In this document: one piece after another, positions 7,978 through 14,260 of the stretch
How the letters are laid out: the number at the start of each line of letters is the position of its first letter
How positions within the stretch are numbered: the stretch's first letter is position 1
Origin: an uncultured Desulfovibrio sp.
GTDB taxonomy: Bacteria > Desulfobacterota > Desulfovibrionia > Desulfovibrionales > Desulfovibrionaceae
Assembly (NCBI GenBank): GCA_947177085.1
Contig: CAMWTD010000019.1
Coordinates: 1-18,147, forward strand
Length of the DNA: 18,147 nucleotides
Reading direction: 5' to 3'
Position numbers and translations under genes: made by a program
Notes under the pieces: generated by a model
The model's database searches: none
Told to the model about the DNA's origin: nothing
The model's input: only the letters and a program-made list of their open reading frames with translations

Positions 7978-8006
7978 TTGCCCGGCGAAAAAAAATTGCC
8001 TATGTA
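7978..8006 (+). promoter_or_regulatory. Candidate sigma-70 promoter for ugd
   Basis: TTGCCC (7978-7983) and TATGTA (8001-8006) are 17 bases apart in the only AT-rich part of the acpS/ugd divergent region, which includes a run of eight A. Transcription from it would give a leader of about 125 bases before the ugd ATG; that leader is GC-rich and I see no known riboswitch in it. The acpS promoter probably lies in the same AT-rich patch on the other strand but has no clear hexamers. Confidence 0.45.
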
Positions 8007-8136
8007 TATCTGCTACGGCCACGCATTTTGGCGTCATCCAGGCCGCGCCGTCAAGTCGCGCGGGCCCGGGCGATGCGCGGCCGCGCCCCATCCAAGAAGA
8101 AAAGAAGAGCGCGCAGCGCGGGGAGAGCGAGACGAT

Positions 8137-9474
8137 ATGAAGTTGTGCATCGTGGGCACGGGCTATGTGGGCCTTGTCAGCGCCGCCTGTTTTGCGGAAA
8201 TGGGCAATACCGTCACCTGCGTGGATGTGAACCCCGCCGTGGTGAAAAAACTCAATTCCGGCTCGGTGCATATTTATGAACCGGGGCTCGAGCCCATGGT
8301 GCGCCGCAGCCGCGCCGACGGGCGGCTCGCCTTCACGACGAGCCTTGAAGAGGGCATCGCCGACGCGGACTGCGTCTTTATCTGCGTGGGCACGCCCCCG
8401 CTCCCGGACGGCTCCTGCGACTTGAGCTATGTGCGACAGGTGGCGCGCGACATCGGGCGCACCATGCAAAAGGATCTCGTGGTGGTGGACAAGTCCACCG
8501 TGCCCGTGGGCACGGCCGACATGGTGGCGGCCATCATCGGCGAGGAGCTGGCAAGGCGCGGCGTCTCCCTCAAGGCCGAGGTGGTCTCCAATCCCGAATT
8601 TCTTAAGGAGGGCGACGCCATCGCCGACTTCATGAAGCCTGACCGCGTGGTGGTGGGCACCTCCTCGCCCGCGGCCGCCGCGCTCATGCGCGAGCTCTAC
8701 GCGCCCTTCGCGCGCACCCGCGACAAGATCATTGTCATGGCCGTGCGCAGCGCCGAGATGACCAAGTACGCCGCCAACTGCATGTTGGCGACCAAGATTT
8801 CTTTCATCAACGAGATCGCCACCATCTGCGAGCATGTGGGCGCGGACGTGCGCGACGTGCGCGTGGGCATCGGCTCGGATTCGCGCATCGGCTACCAGTT
8901 CATCTATCCGGGCGTGGGCTATGGGGGCTCGTGCTTCCCCAAGGATGTGAAGGCGCTCATCCAGACCGCCGAGGAATCCGGCGTGGAGCCCATGCTCCTC
9001 AATGCCGTGGAGGCCGTGAACGCCCGCCAGAAGGCGCACATGGCCCGCCGCATCGAGGAATATTTCGCGCCGCAGGGGGGTGTTGCGGGCAAGACGCTGG
9101 CCCTGTGGGGCCTGGCCTTCAAGGCCAATACGGACGACATGCGCGAGGCCGCGGCCATCAGCATCGTCAATGCGCTCACCGACGCGGGCATGAAGGTGCG
9201 CGCCTTTGACCCCGTGGCCGCCGACAATGCGCGCCGCATCTTTGCCGACAATCCGCTGGTTGAGATCGTGGACGACCAGTATGCGGCCTGCGAGGGCGCG
9301 CAGGCCCTGCTCGTGGTGACGGAGTGGAACCAGTTCCGCAACCCGGATTTTGCGCGCATCAAGTCGCTCTTGACAGCGCCCATCCTCTTTGACGGCCGCA
9401 ACCTCTATTCGCCGCAGGCCATGGCCGACCGCGGCTTCGCCTATTTCTGCATCGGACGCGCGCCCGAGGCGTAG
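8137..9474 (+). CDS. ugd: UDP-glucose 6-dehydrogenase
   Basis: This enzyme oxidises UDP-glucose to UDP-glucuronate with two NAD+, supplying precursor for surface polysaccharides or lipid A changes. The 445-residue protein has the Rossmann NAD-binding start CIVGTGYVGLVSAACFAEMG, the VGTPPLPDGSCDL segment, STVPVGTAD, SNPEFLKEGDAI, and the catalytic cysteine Cys266 in GYGGSCFPKDVK. The C-terminal domain has GLAFKANTDDMREA and FDGRNLY. The ATG at 8137 begins exactly at the conserved core; an AG-rich GGGGAGAGCGAGA precedes it. No other sugar-nucleotide or glycosyltransferase gene is in the window, so the product's use cannot be read from context. A related UDP/GDP-sugar dehydrogenase specificity cannot be fully excluded, but the match to Ugd is close. 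Confidence 0.95.
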   Translation: MKLCIVGTGYVGLVSAACFAEMGNTVTCVDVNPAVVKKLNSGSVHIYEPGLEPMVRRSRADGRLAFTTSLEEGIADADCVFICVGTPPLPDGSCDLSYVRQVARDIGRTMQKDLVVVDKSTVPVGTADMVAAIIGEELARRGVSLKAEVVSNPEFLKEGDAIADFMKPDRVVVGTSSPAAAALMRELYAPFARTRDKIIVMAVRSAEMTKYAANCMLATKISFINEIATICEHVGADVRDVRVGIGSDSRIGYQFIYPGVGYGGSCFPKDVKALIQTAEESGVEPMLLNAVEAVNARQKAHMARRIEEYFAPQGGVAGKTLALWGLAFKANTDDMREAAAISIVNALTDAGMKVRAFDPVAADNARRIFADNPLVEIVDDQYAACEGAQALLVVTEWNQFRNPDFARIKSLLTAPILFDGRNLYSPQAMADRGFAYFCIGRAPEA

Positions 9475-9479
9475 AGCCC

Positions 9480-10445
9480 TCAGAGGCGCGAAAAGGCCAG
9501 CCGCCAGGCCACTACTGGCAGCAGGATGGCCAGCGTTGCCCATATCCATTGGGGCGGCGTTGGCCATTTCCGTTTTTGGCGCAGGCCGTCCCACATGCCG
9601 AGCGCGAGCCCGGCGACAAGGCCCGCCACATGCGCCAGATAGTCGGTGCGCTCGCCTTCCGTGCCCAGCATGGCGAGCAGGCCCGCGCCTGCGGCCACGG
9701 GCAGCAGCATCTCGCGCCGCCCAGCGCCGCGCATGGCCATGAGCCCCGAGAGCGCGCCCACGCAGGCGAAGAGCGCCGTGGAAAAGCCGATGCTCTCCAC
9801 GGGCTGACGCCGCAACAGCACGGCCAGCGCATTGCCGAGGCCGCCCCCAAGGATGGTCAGCCAGAGGGCGCGGCCGAGGCCCGCGCCGCGCGCCAGCAGG
9901 GCTGTAAACAGCGCCCCGAAGGCGAGGTTGCCGCACAGGTGCGCCGCGTCGGCATGAAGGGTCAGCGCCGTGACGACGCGATACCACTCGCCGTGCAGGC
10001 GCACCGCCAGCGTGTCCAGAGCCCCGGCGGCGAGCCAGAGCCGCGGCGGCGGAAGCAGCTCTGGCGCGGGCCACCAGCCCACGCGCATCCCGTGCCAGAC
10101 AAGGAGGGGCAAAAGAAAACACCCGGCGAGCCTCCAGTGCGGATAGCTTGCGGGCGACGGCGCGGGCGGCCTTTTGCGCTCGGCGTCGAAGCCCGTGAGC
10201 TCCTTCAGGGCAGGACCTTCGAGCAGCGCGGGCACATAGAGGTATTCGCGGCCATTGAACTGCGCGAGCCTGTGCGGGATGCCGCACGCGGCAAGCACCA
10301 GCCGCCAGTCGCGCCGCTGGCGGTAGCTCGTGAAGCCGTGAGCGCCCGTGATATTGCGCCAGGTCGCAGGAATGAAGGCCGGGCGCACGCGCCAGTGTCG
10401 CCTTGTGGGGCGGCCGGACGGCGCGGGGGAAAGGCTGGGCGGCAT
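9480..10445 (-). CDS. Rhomboid-family intramembrane serine protease
   Basis: The protein has 321 residues from the ATG at 10445. The C-terminal two thirds are hydrophobic with six or seven membrane segments and carry the rhomboid hallmarks: HADAAHLCGN, the catalytic serine Ser222 in GFSTALFA (GxSxA) and the catalytic His272 in YLAHVAGLVAG. Both catalytic residues are present, so it should be active inside the membrane; the substrate is unknown. The first ~85 residues are soluble and resemble the short N-terminal domain (Trp...Leu-x-Ala...Gly-Ile-Pro...Tyr-Val-Pro) of rhomboids in related bacteria. There is no good ribosome binding site before 10445; a TTG at 10490 would extend it, but that lies inside the rpmB terminator. 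Its stop is five bases from the convergent ugd stop. Confidence 0.88.
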   Translation of the reverse strand: MPPSLSPAPSGRPTRRHWRVRPAFIPATWRNITGAHGFTSYRQRRDWRLVLAACGIPHRLAQFNGREYLYVPALLEGPALKELTGFDAERKRPPAPSPASYPHWRLAGCFLLPLLVWHGMRVGWWPAPELLPPPRLWLAAGALDTLAVRLHGEWYRVVTALTLHADAAHLCGNLAFGALFTALLARGAGLGRALWLTILGGGLGNALAVLLRRQPVESIGFSTALFACVGALSGLMAMRGAGRREMLLPVAAGAGLLAMLGTEGERTDYLAHVAGLVAGLALGMWDGLRQKRKWPTPPQWIWATLAILLPVVAWRLAFSRL

Positions 10446-10456
10446 GGGGCGAAGCG

Positions 10457-10489
10457 GAAAAGAGCCCCGGCATTGCTGCCAGGGCTCCA
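10457..10489 (-). terminator. Intrinsic terminator after rpmB
   Basis: On the minus strand GAGCCC-TGGCA pairs with TGCC-GG-GGCTC around a short loop, and the right arm runs straight into TTTT. It lies about 20 bases past the rpmB stop and before the rhomboid ATG, so rhomboid expression would need read-through or its own promoter. Confidence 0.7.
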
Positions 10490-10511
10490 AAAATCGCGCG
10501 GAGAAAAGCGC

Positions 10512-10721
10512 CTAGTCCTGCTTGCGGGCTGCGGGCTTGGACACAAGGCCCGAGCGCAGGCAGCGGGTGCAGACCGTGAGCGTGCGCACGCTACCGTCAG
10601 GAAACTGGTGACGCACGCGCTGGAGATTGGGGTTGAAGCGACGCTTGGTCTTGATGTTGGAGTGGCTCACGAGGTTGCCCACCTGGGGCTTCTTGCCGCA
10701 GAAATCACATTCCTTGCTCAT
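10512..10721 (-). CDS. rpmB: 50S ribosomal protein L28
   Basis: The 69-residue protein matches L28 along its length: [33 protein letters not shown], and [12 protein letters not shown]. It is of the zinc-binding type, with Cys pairs CDFC and CTRC about 45 residues apart. The ATG at 10721 has GGAGGAAAGC directly upstream, which decides it over an ATG four codons earlier. It is a single-gene unit with a candidate promoter about 100 bases upstream and an intrinsic terminator downstream. Confidence 0.97.
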   Translation of the reverse strand: MSKECDFCGKKPQVGNLVSHSNIKTKRRFNPNLQRVRHQFPDGSVRTLTVCTRCLRSGLVSKPAARKQD

Positions 10722-10766
10722 GCTTTCCTCCATATATGCGCTGAAAGCTGTTCCACGCCGTTTTTT

Positions 10767-10806
10767 GGAGTGCGGGCACTCCCGGCAGTGAAGCTGGCGT
10801 AGCTTC
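10767..10806 (-). promoter_or_regulatory. Paired hairpins in the rpmB 5' leader
   Basis: Two perfect inverted repeats lie side by side in the untranslated leader of rpmB: GAAGCT...AGCTTC (10790-10806, five-base loop) and GGAGTG...CACTCC (10767-10782, four-base loop), the latter followed on the minus strand by AAAAAA. Neither is a terminator on this strand. The position suggests a structured leader, possibly for control of L28 translation, but no known leader motif is recognised. Confidence 0.4.
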
Positions 10807-10829
10807 AGGCTTTGTCCGTGTGAACGGGA

Positions 10830-10858
10830 ACCATAAACCCTTCCCGGAGAAAATACAA
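10830..10858 (-). promoter_or_regulatory. Candidate rpmB promoter
   Basis: Read on the minus strand, TTGTAT (10858-10853) and TATGGT (10835-10830) are separated by 17 bases in an AT-richer patch about 110 bases upstream of the rpmB start. The -35 match is poor and the -10 match fair. The sequence from 10860 to 10929 shows nothing else that I can support. Confidence 0.35.
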
Positions 10859-10929
10859 GCCTTTTTGCCGACTGGCGGCGCGGCGTGGGCTGCCCGCATC
10901 GGGAGAGGCCAGTCTGGCGCGCGCGGAAC

Positions 10930-10958
10930 TTGACAACGCCGGGCCGCTGCCTTAACTA
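10930..10958 (+). promoter_or_regulatory. Strong sigma-70 promoter for the small membrane protein
   Basis: A consensus TTGACA (10930-10935) is followed, after exactly 17 bases, by TAACTA (10953-10958). It points away from rpmB and towards the two-helix membrane protein gene. The expected transcript starts near 10965, and its leader begins with a 7-bp hairpin, GCGGCGC/GCGCCGC (10970-10988). Confidence 0.7.
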
Positions 10959-11024
10959 GCCTCCCCTTCGCGGCGCGGCGTGCGCCGCGCAAGCACCGGG
11001 GACTTCCCGGAGAGAGACGGCGGC

Positions 11025-11258
11025 ATGGCCGCCACAAACCGGAGACATGTGGAAATGTTGAGTTTTGCAAGGAACGAGCGCGGCATCCGTCTTGCTTCCG
11101 CTGCCATCGTCCTCCTGCCCGTCGTTGCCCTGATCGTCGCCAACAGCCGTTCCACGGCGCTGGATCTGCTGGTGGCCCTCGTCTACTGCGCCTTTGCGGC
11201 CGTGGCCTTCATGGCCCTGCTGCTGGAGCGCGCCGAGGAAGAGGAAGACAAGCCATAG
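11025..11258 (+). CDS. Small two-helix membrane protein of unknown function
   Basis: This is a 77-residue frame with two predicted membrane helices, roughly IRLASAAIVLLPVVALIVAN and LDLLVALVYCAFAAVAFMAL, joined by a short turn (SRSTA). It has a basic N-terminus (RHVEML...RNERG) and an acidic C-terminal tail (ERAEEEEDK), so both ends are probably cytoplasmic. The layout recalls small LapA-like (DUF1049) proteins, but I do not see their conserved asparagine-glutamine pattern clearly and make no family call. The ATG at 11025 has GGAGAG ten bases upstream; the ATG at 11055 (67 residues) has GGAG at a similar distance and is an equal alternative. A near-consensus promoter and an intrinsic terminator enclose it, so it appears to be transcribed alone. 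Confidence 0.7.
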   Translation: MAATNRRHVEMLSFARNERGIRLASAAIVLLPVVALIVANSRSTALDLLVALVYCAFAAVAFMALLLERAEEEEDKP

Positions 11259-11299
11259 CCTGAAAGAGGGCCCGGCCCCGGCCGAGCCCGCGCCTGAGA

Positions 11300-11330
11300 G
11301 CCCGGCCCTCGCTGAGAGCCGGGTTTTTTT
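11300..11330 (+). terminator. Intrinsic terminator of the small membrane protein gene
   Basis: CCCGGC (11301-11306) pairs with GCCGGG (11318-11323) and is followed at once by seven T (11324-11330). One flanking G-T pair extends the stem. It lies about 40 bases after the stop codon and isolates this gene from the downstream fusion gene. Confidence 0.8.
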
Positions 11331-11358
11331 GCGCCCGGGCCCTCCCGCTATGGACGGC

Positions 11359-11387
11359 TTGCAAGGCGGCGCGTTTCCGGCTACTTT
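11359..11387 (+). promoter_or_regulatory. Candidate promoter of the fusion gene
   Basis: TTGCAA (11359-11364) and TACTTT (11382-11387) are 17 bases apart, just after the preceding terminator and about 45 bases before the start of the next gene. The -35 is good and the -10 poor. A promoter is expected in this gap because of the terminator upstream. Confidence 0.35.
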
Positions 11388-11432
11388 TCTCCCCCTATCA
11401 ACAGCATTAACAGCAACATGGGGCCAGGAGAC

Positions 11433-13280
11433 ATGAGCGACATTTCCGGGCAGCGGGGACGAACCCGCCAATCAGGCGCGCCGGGGGAACGGCGTCGGAA
11501 CGCGGGCCCCGCCCGGGAACCACGCCCGGACAAACGGGCTCCCGGGGCAGGCGGCGCATCGCTCAAGGATGTGGTGACGGAGATCGACCGCGATATCCTG
11601 CGCCTCCTGCTGAAGCGCCACAACCTTATCGAGCGGATGCGCGGCAGCCGCCCGCGGCTGGATGCGTCGGAAGAAAAATACCTGCGCGAGGCATGGCAGA
11701 AGGCCGTTGCCCGCGTGAGCCGGGACGCGGACCTTTCCGGCAGGTTTTTCGCCCTCATGCAGGACGCCACGTTTCTGCCCCGGCCGGCGTCCCCGGACGC
11801 CGGGGCCGAAGGGGCGGACGTCACGCCCGCCGGCCCGGAACGCCGCGACGCATTCAACCTCGCGCCCCCGCGCAAGCCGGTGGAACTTTCTCTTGCCGCG
11901 CCGCTCGACTGCCGCGAGACGCGCGCCTGGCTCTTTCTTGCCGCCGCCTCCGGCCGGCCCGTGCGCCTCGTCCCGTGCCTGATGAACGACCCACTGGTGG
12001 ACCTGCTCAAGGCGCTCAACCAGTTGGGGGCCGCAGCCACGCGCGAGCGGGACGCCGTCGTGACCCGGGCAGCGGAGCCGCTGGCCCGGCCTGACAAGGT
12101 CGTCTATGTGGGCGACGACCTCTGGAACCTCTTCCTCTTGCTGGCCTTCTATGTGGCAAAGCCGTCGCGGGTAAAATTCCTCGGAGAGACGGGGCTCAAG
12201 CTGGCGGATCTTTCCTCCACGCGCCGCTTCCTGCCGCTGCTTGGCGCGCGCTTTATCAATGTCATCCCACGCAGCTCCGGGCTGCCCGCCCGGCTGGAAT
12301 GTTCGGGCATTGTGCCCGGCCTCGTGGAATTGCCGCGCGATGTCCCGGGCGAGCTGGGCGCGGCGCTGTTGCTGGCGGCATCTTTCTTTGAGCGCGAATT
12401 TACCCTGGCCCTCGGCGATCACCCGCAGCGGGAGGATGTGCTCGCCCTGGCGCTCCCCGTGCTCCGGGGAGCGGGCATCGCCGTGACGGAGCAGGGGGGC
12501 CGCGTCAGCGTGCAGCCGGGCGCGCCGAAAATCCCGGCGGAACCGCGGCTCCCCATGGATGCGGGGCTGGCCTCTTACCTGCTCGCCCTCACCATGCCGC
12601 TTGGCGGAACGGTGCGCCTGGCGGGCGCATGGTCCGAAGCCCCGGAAGCGCTGGCCGCCCGGGAGACGCTTCTCAGCATGGGCCTGCCGCTGAAAGATTC
12701 TGGCGGGGAGGGGGGCAGTATCAGCGTCACCCTGGACGCGCCGCGCGAGGCCGCGAGGCTCTCCACCGTGCCGACGGAGGCGCTGGCGCGCCTCTCCGCC
12801 GGGCTTGCGCCGCTGCCGCTGGCTCTGGCCGCCTGCGCCGCGCTCTCCGGCGTAGAGGCCGACGCGCCGGCCGAGGCGCTGGAAGCCCTGCGCTGCCCGC
12901 CCGCGCTGGCCGCGGATTTTTTTGCCGCGGCGGGGCTGGAACTGGAGGACGGCTCGCTGCGCCCGAGCCCGGAGCTTGAGCGCGATGGCGGCAAGGGCTT
13001 TAACGCGCCTGCCTGGAACGCCCCTTCGCCTTCGTGGGCGCTGGCGCTGGCGCTGGCCGCCTGTGCGCGGCCGGAGCGCTGTCACGGGTTCAGGCTGGGC
13101 AATCCCGGCGTGCTGACATCCCTCTATCCCGGCTTCTGGGCGCTGTATAACGGGCTCCCCCGGCCCGCGGCCAGGCAGAGGGACGAGGCGGAAGCGGAAG
13201 CGCCCCGGCGCGAGCACCGGCGCATCCGCACGGCCACAATGGCGGTGCTCCCCCCGGAACCGGAGGCCGACGAATGGTGA
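11433..13280 (+). CDS. Chorismate-mutase-like / EPSP-synthase-like fusion, probably altered activity
   Basis: The protein has 615 residues. After a basic, disordered N-terminus, residues ~43-115 follow the AroQ chorismate mutase pattern (EIDRDILRLLLKRHNLIERM then YLRE). Residues ~140-575 have the repeated fold pattern of 3-phosphoshikimate 1-carboxyvinyltransferase (AroA): PMDAGLASYLLALTMPLGG recalls its DxSSAxY segment and NPGVLTSLYPGFWALYNGL its C-terminal KTFPdF segment. The catalytic motifs are gone, however. There is no GSKS, no GNAGT and no SSQ, and the C-terminal lysine position is Ser563. The mutase half also differs at active-site positions. The call is therefore by overall shape; it may act on another substrate, bind a ligand, or be non-enzymatic. 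The start at 11433 has AGGAG very close; 11418 is possible. The stop overlaps the next gene by seven bases. Confidence 0.65.
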   Translation: MSDISGQRGRTRQSGAPGERRRNAGPAREPRPDKRAPGAGGASLKDVVTEIDRDILRLLLKRHNLIERMRGSRPRLDASEEKYLREAWQKAVARVSRDADLSGRFFALMQDATFLPRPASPDAGAEGADVTPAGPERRDAFNLAPPRKPVELSLAAPLDCRETRAWLFLAAASGRPVRLVPCLMNDPLVDLLKALNQLGAAATRERDAVVTRAAEPLARPDKVVYVGDDLWNLFLLLAFYVAKPSRVKFLGETGLKLADLSSTRRFLPLLGARFINVIPRSSGLPARLECSGIVPGLVELPRDVPGELGAALLLAASFFEREFTLALGDHPQREDVLALALPVLRGAGIAVTEQGGRVSVQPGAPKIPAEPRLPMDAGLASYLLALTMPLGGTVRLAGAWSEAPEALAARETLLSMGLPLKDSGGEGGSISVTLDAPREAARLSTVPTEALARLSAGLAPLPLALAACAALSGVEADAPAEALEALRCPPALAADFFAAAGLELEDGSLRPSPELERDGGKGFNAPAWNAPSPSWALALALAACARPERCHGFRLGNPGVLTSLYPGFWALYNGLPRPAARQRDEAEAEAPRREHRRIRTATMAVLPPEPEADEW

Positions 13281-14167
13281 GACGGGAAGTCGCGACGCAA
13301 CAACCCCGGCGCGAGCGCAGGCTCCGGCGGCTCTATGCCGTTGACCGCGCCAACGGCAGGTTGTTCCGTATGCTCGCCCGGCGGGCGTCGGCCAAGGGCC
13401 CGCATGTGCTGCTGGACCGCCTGGCCTTCCATTGCACGCAGCGCCTCTCGGTCATCGAACAGCATATGCAGGGGCCGCTGCCCCCGAAGCGCCTCTCGGT
13501 GCTTTTGGCGCTCTGTCTTTTGCGGGTGTTGTTCTGGGGTCTTGCCCTGCGCATCATGGAGCGGCGTCTGCGTCGCCAGGCCCTGCGTTACCAGCGGTTT
13601 GAAAAGGAATTCGCCCCCCTGCCGGGCGCGGAGGCGTCCGTGGACGCCGACGCCGAGAAGCTCGGGGCCTTTCTCGGCGACAGCGATGCCGACACCTTCA
13701 TGAGCGCCGTGGTGCTGGGCCTCAACGACGCCCTGGTGGAAATGACCGGGGCGCTCGCCGGCTTTACCATGGTGCTCCAGAATAACAGGCTCATCATGCT
13801 GGCGGGCTTCACCACCGGCATCGCGGCCACGCTTTCCATGGCCGCCTCGGAGTTCTTTTCCCAAAAAGCGGCGGCGGACGGCGGTCAGCCGCGCCTCGCG
13901 GCGATGTATACCGGCATCGCCTATCTCGTCACCGTCCTTTTGCTGCTCCTTCCCTACATGCTTCTGCCCAATGCCCTGGCCGCCCTGGCCCTCTGCATGG
14001 TCATCGCGAGCCTTATCATCCTCTGCTTCACCTGGGTGGATTCTCTCTTGCGCGGGACCAGCTTCTGGAGGGGCTTTCTCCAGATGTTCGGCATCAGTTT
14101 TGGCGTGGCGCTCGCCATTTTCCTCTTGAGCTGGCTCGTGCGCGCCTGGCTCGGCATTGAAATCTAG
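13274..14167 (+). CDS. VIT1/CCC1-family membrane protein with ferritin-like N-terminal region
   Basis: The protein has 297 residues. The C-terminal half (from ~135) matches the VIT1/CCC1 family of iron/manganese transporters: SAVVLGLNDALVEMTGALAGFT, then GFTTGIAATLSMAASEFFS, followed by three more membrane segments. The N-terminal ~125 residues are laid out like the ferritin/rubrerythrin-like domain fused to VIT1 in many bacteria (LFRMLARRA...LDRLAFHCTQRL...IMERRLRRQALRYQRF), but the Glu and His metal ligands expected in the first two helices are not there. The start is well supported: GGAGG at 13262-13266 lies seven bases before the ATG. The ATG sits inside the end of the EPSP-synthase-like gene, so the two are translationally coupled. 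A metal-export or storage role is likely from the family; the metal is not shown. Confidence 0.8.
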   Translation: MVRREVATQQPRRERRLRRLYAVDRANGRLFRMLARRASAKGPHVLLDRLAFHCTQRLSVIEQHMQGPLPPKRLSVLLALCLLRVLFWGLALRIMERRLRRQALRYQRFEKEFAPLPGAEASVDADAEKLGAFLGDSDADTFMSAVVLGLNDALVEMTGALAGFTMVLQNNRLIMLAGFTTGIAATLSMAASEFFSQKAAADGGQPRLAAMYTGIAYLVTVLLLLLPYMLLPNALAALALCMVIASLIILCFTWVDSLLRGTSFWRGFLQMFGISFGVALAIFLLSWLVRAWLGIEI

Positions 14168-14193
14168 CGGCAGACGCCCGGCAATCAGCCATG

Positions 14194-14226
14194 AAAAAAG
14201 GGAGCCCGCAAATTTTGCGGGCTCCC
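14194..14226 (-). terminator. Strong intrinsic terminator of nrfHA
   Basis: A perfect 12-bp stem (14200-14211 with 14215-14226, three-base loop) is followed on the minus strand by six T (14199-14194). It lies between the convergent nrfA and VIT-type genes. On the plus strand no T tract follows, so it mainly serves nrfA but may also block plus-strand transcription. Confidence 0.88.
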
Positions 14227-14260
14227 TCCGGTATCGGGTATCGGGTCTTGCGCCGCGTCC

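Noticed and set aside
7978..8136. N-terminal extension of Ugd by 53 codons
   Set aside because: The conserved Rossmann start falls exactly at the ATG at 8137, and the extension contains the candidate promoter and is Arg-rich without similarity to the family.
7930..10473. 847-codon minus-strand frame opposite ugd and in another frame of the rhomboid gene
   Set aside because: ugd and the rhomboid gene have complete family motifs in their own frames; this frame has none.
11472..13217. 581-codon frame opposite the fusion gene
   Set aside because: It is an antisense shadow, rich in Arg, Gln and Gly. The plus-strand frame has the fold pattern and a coupled downstream gene.
14229..14250. Tandem short repeat of GTATCGGG after the nrfA terminator
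   Set aside because: There are only two imperfect units, too few to support a functional repeat.
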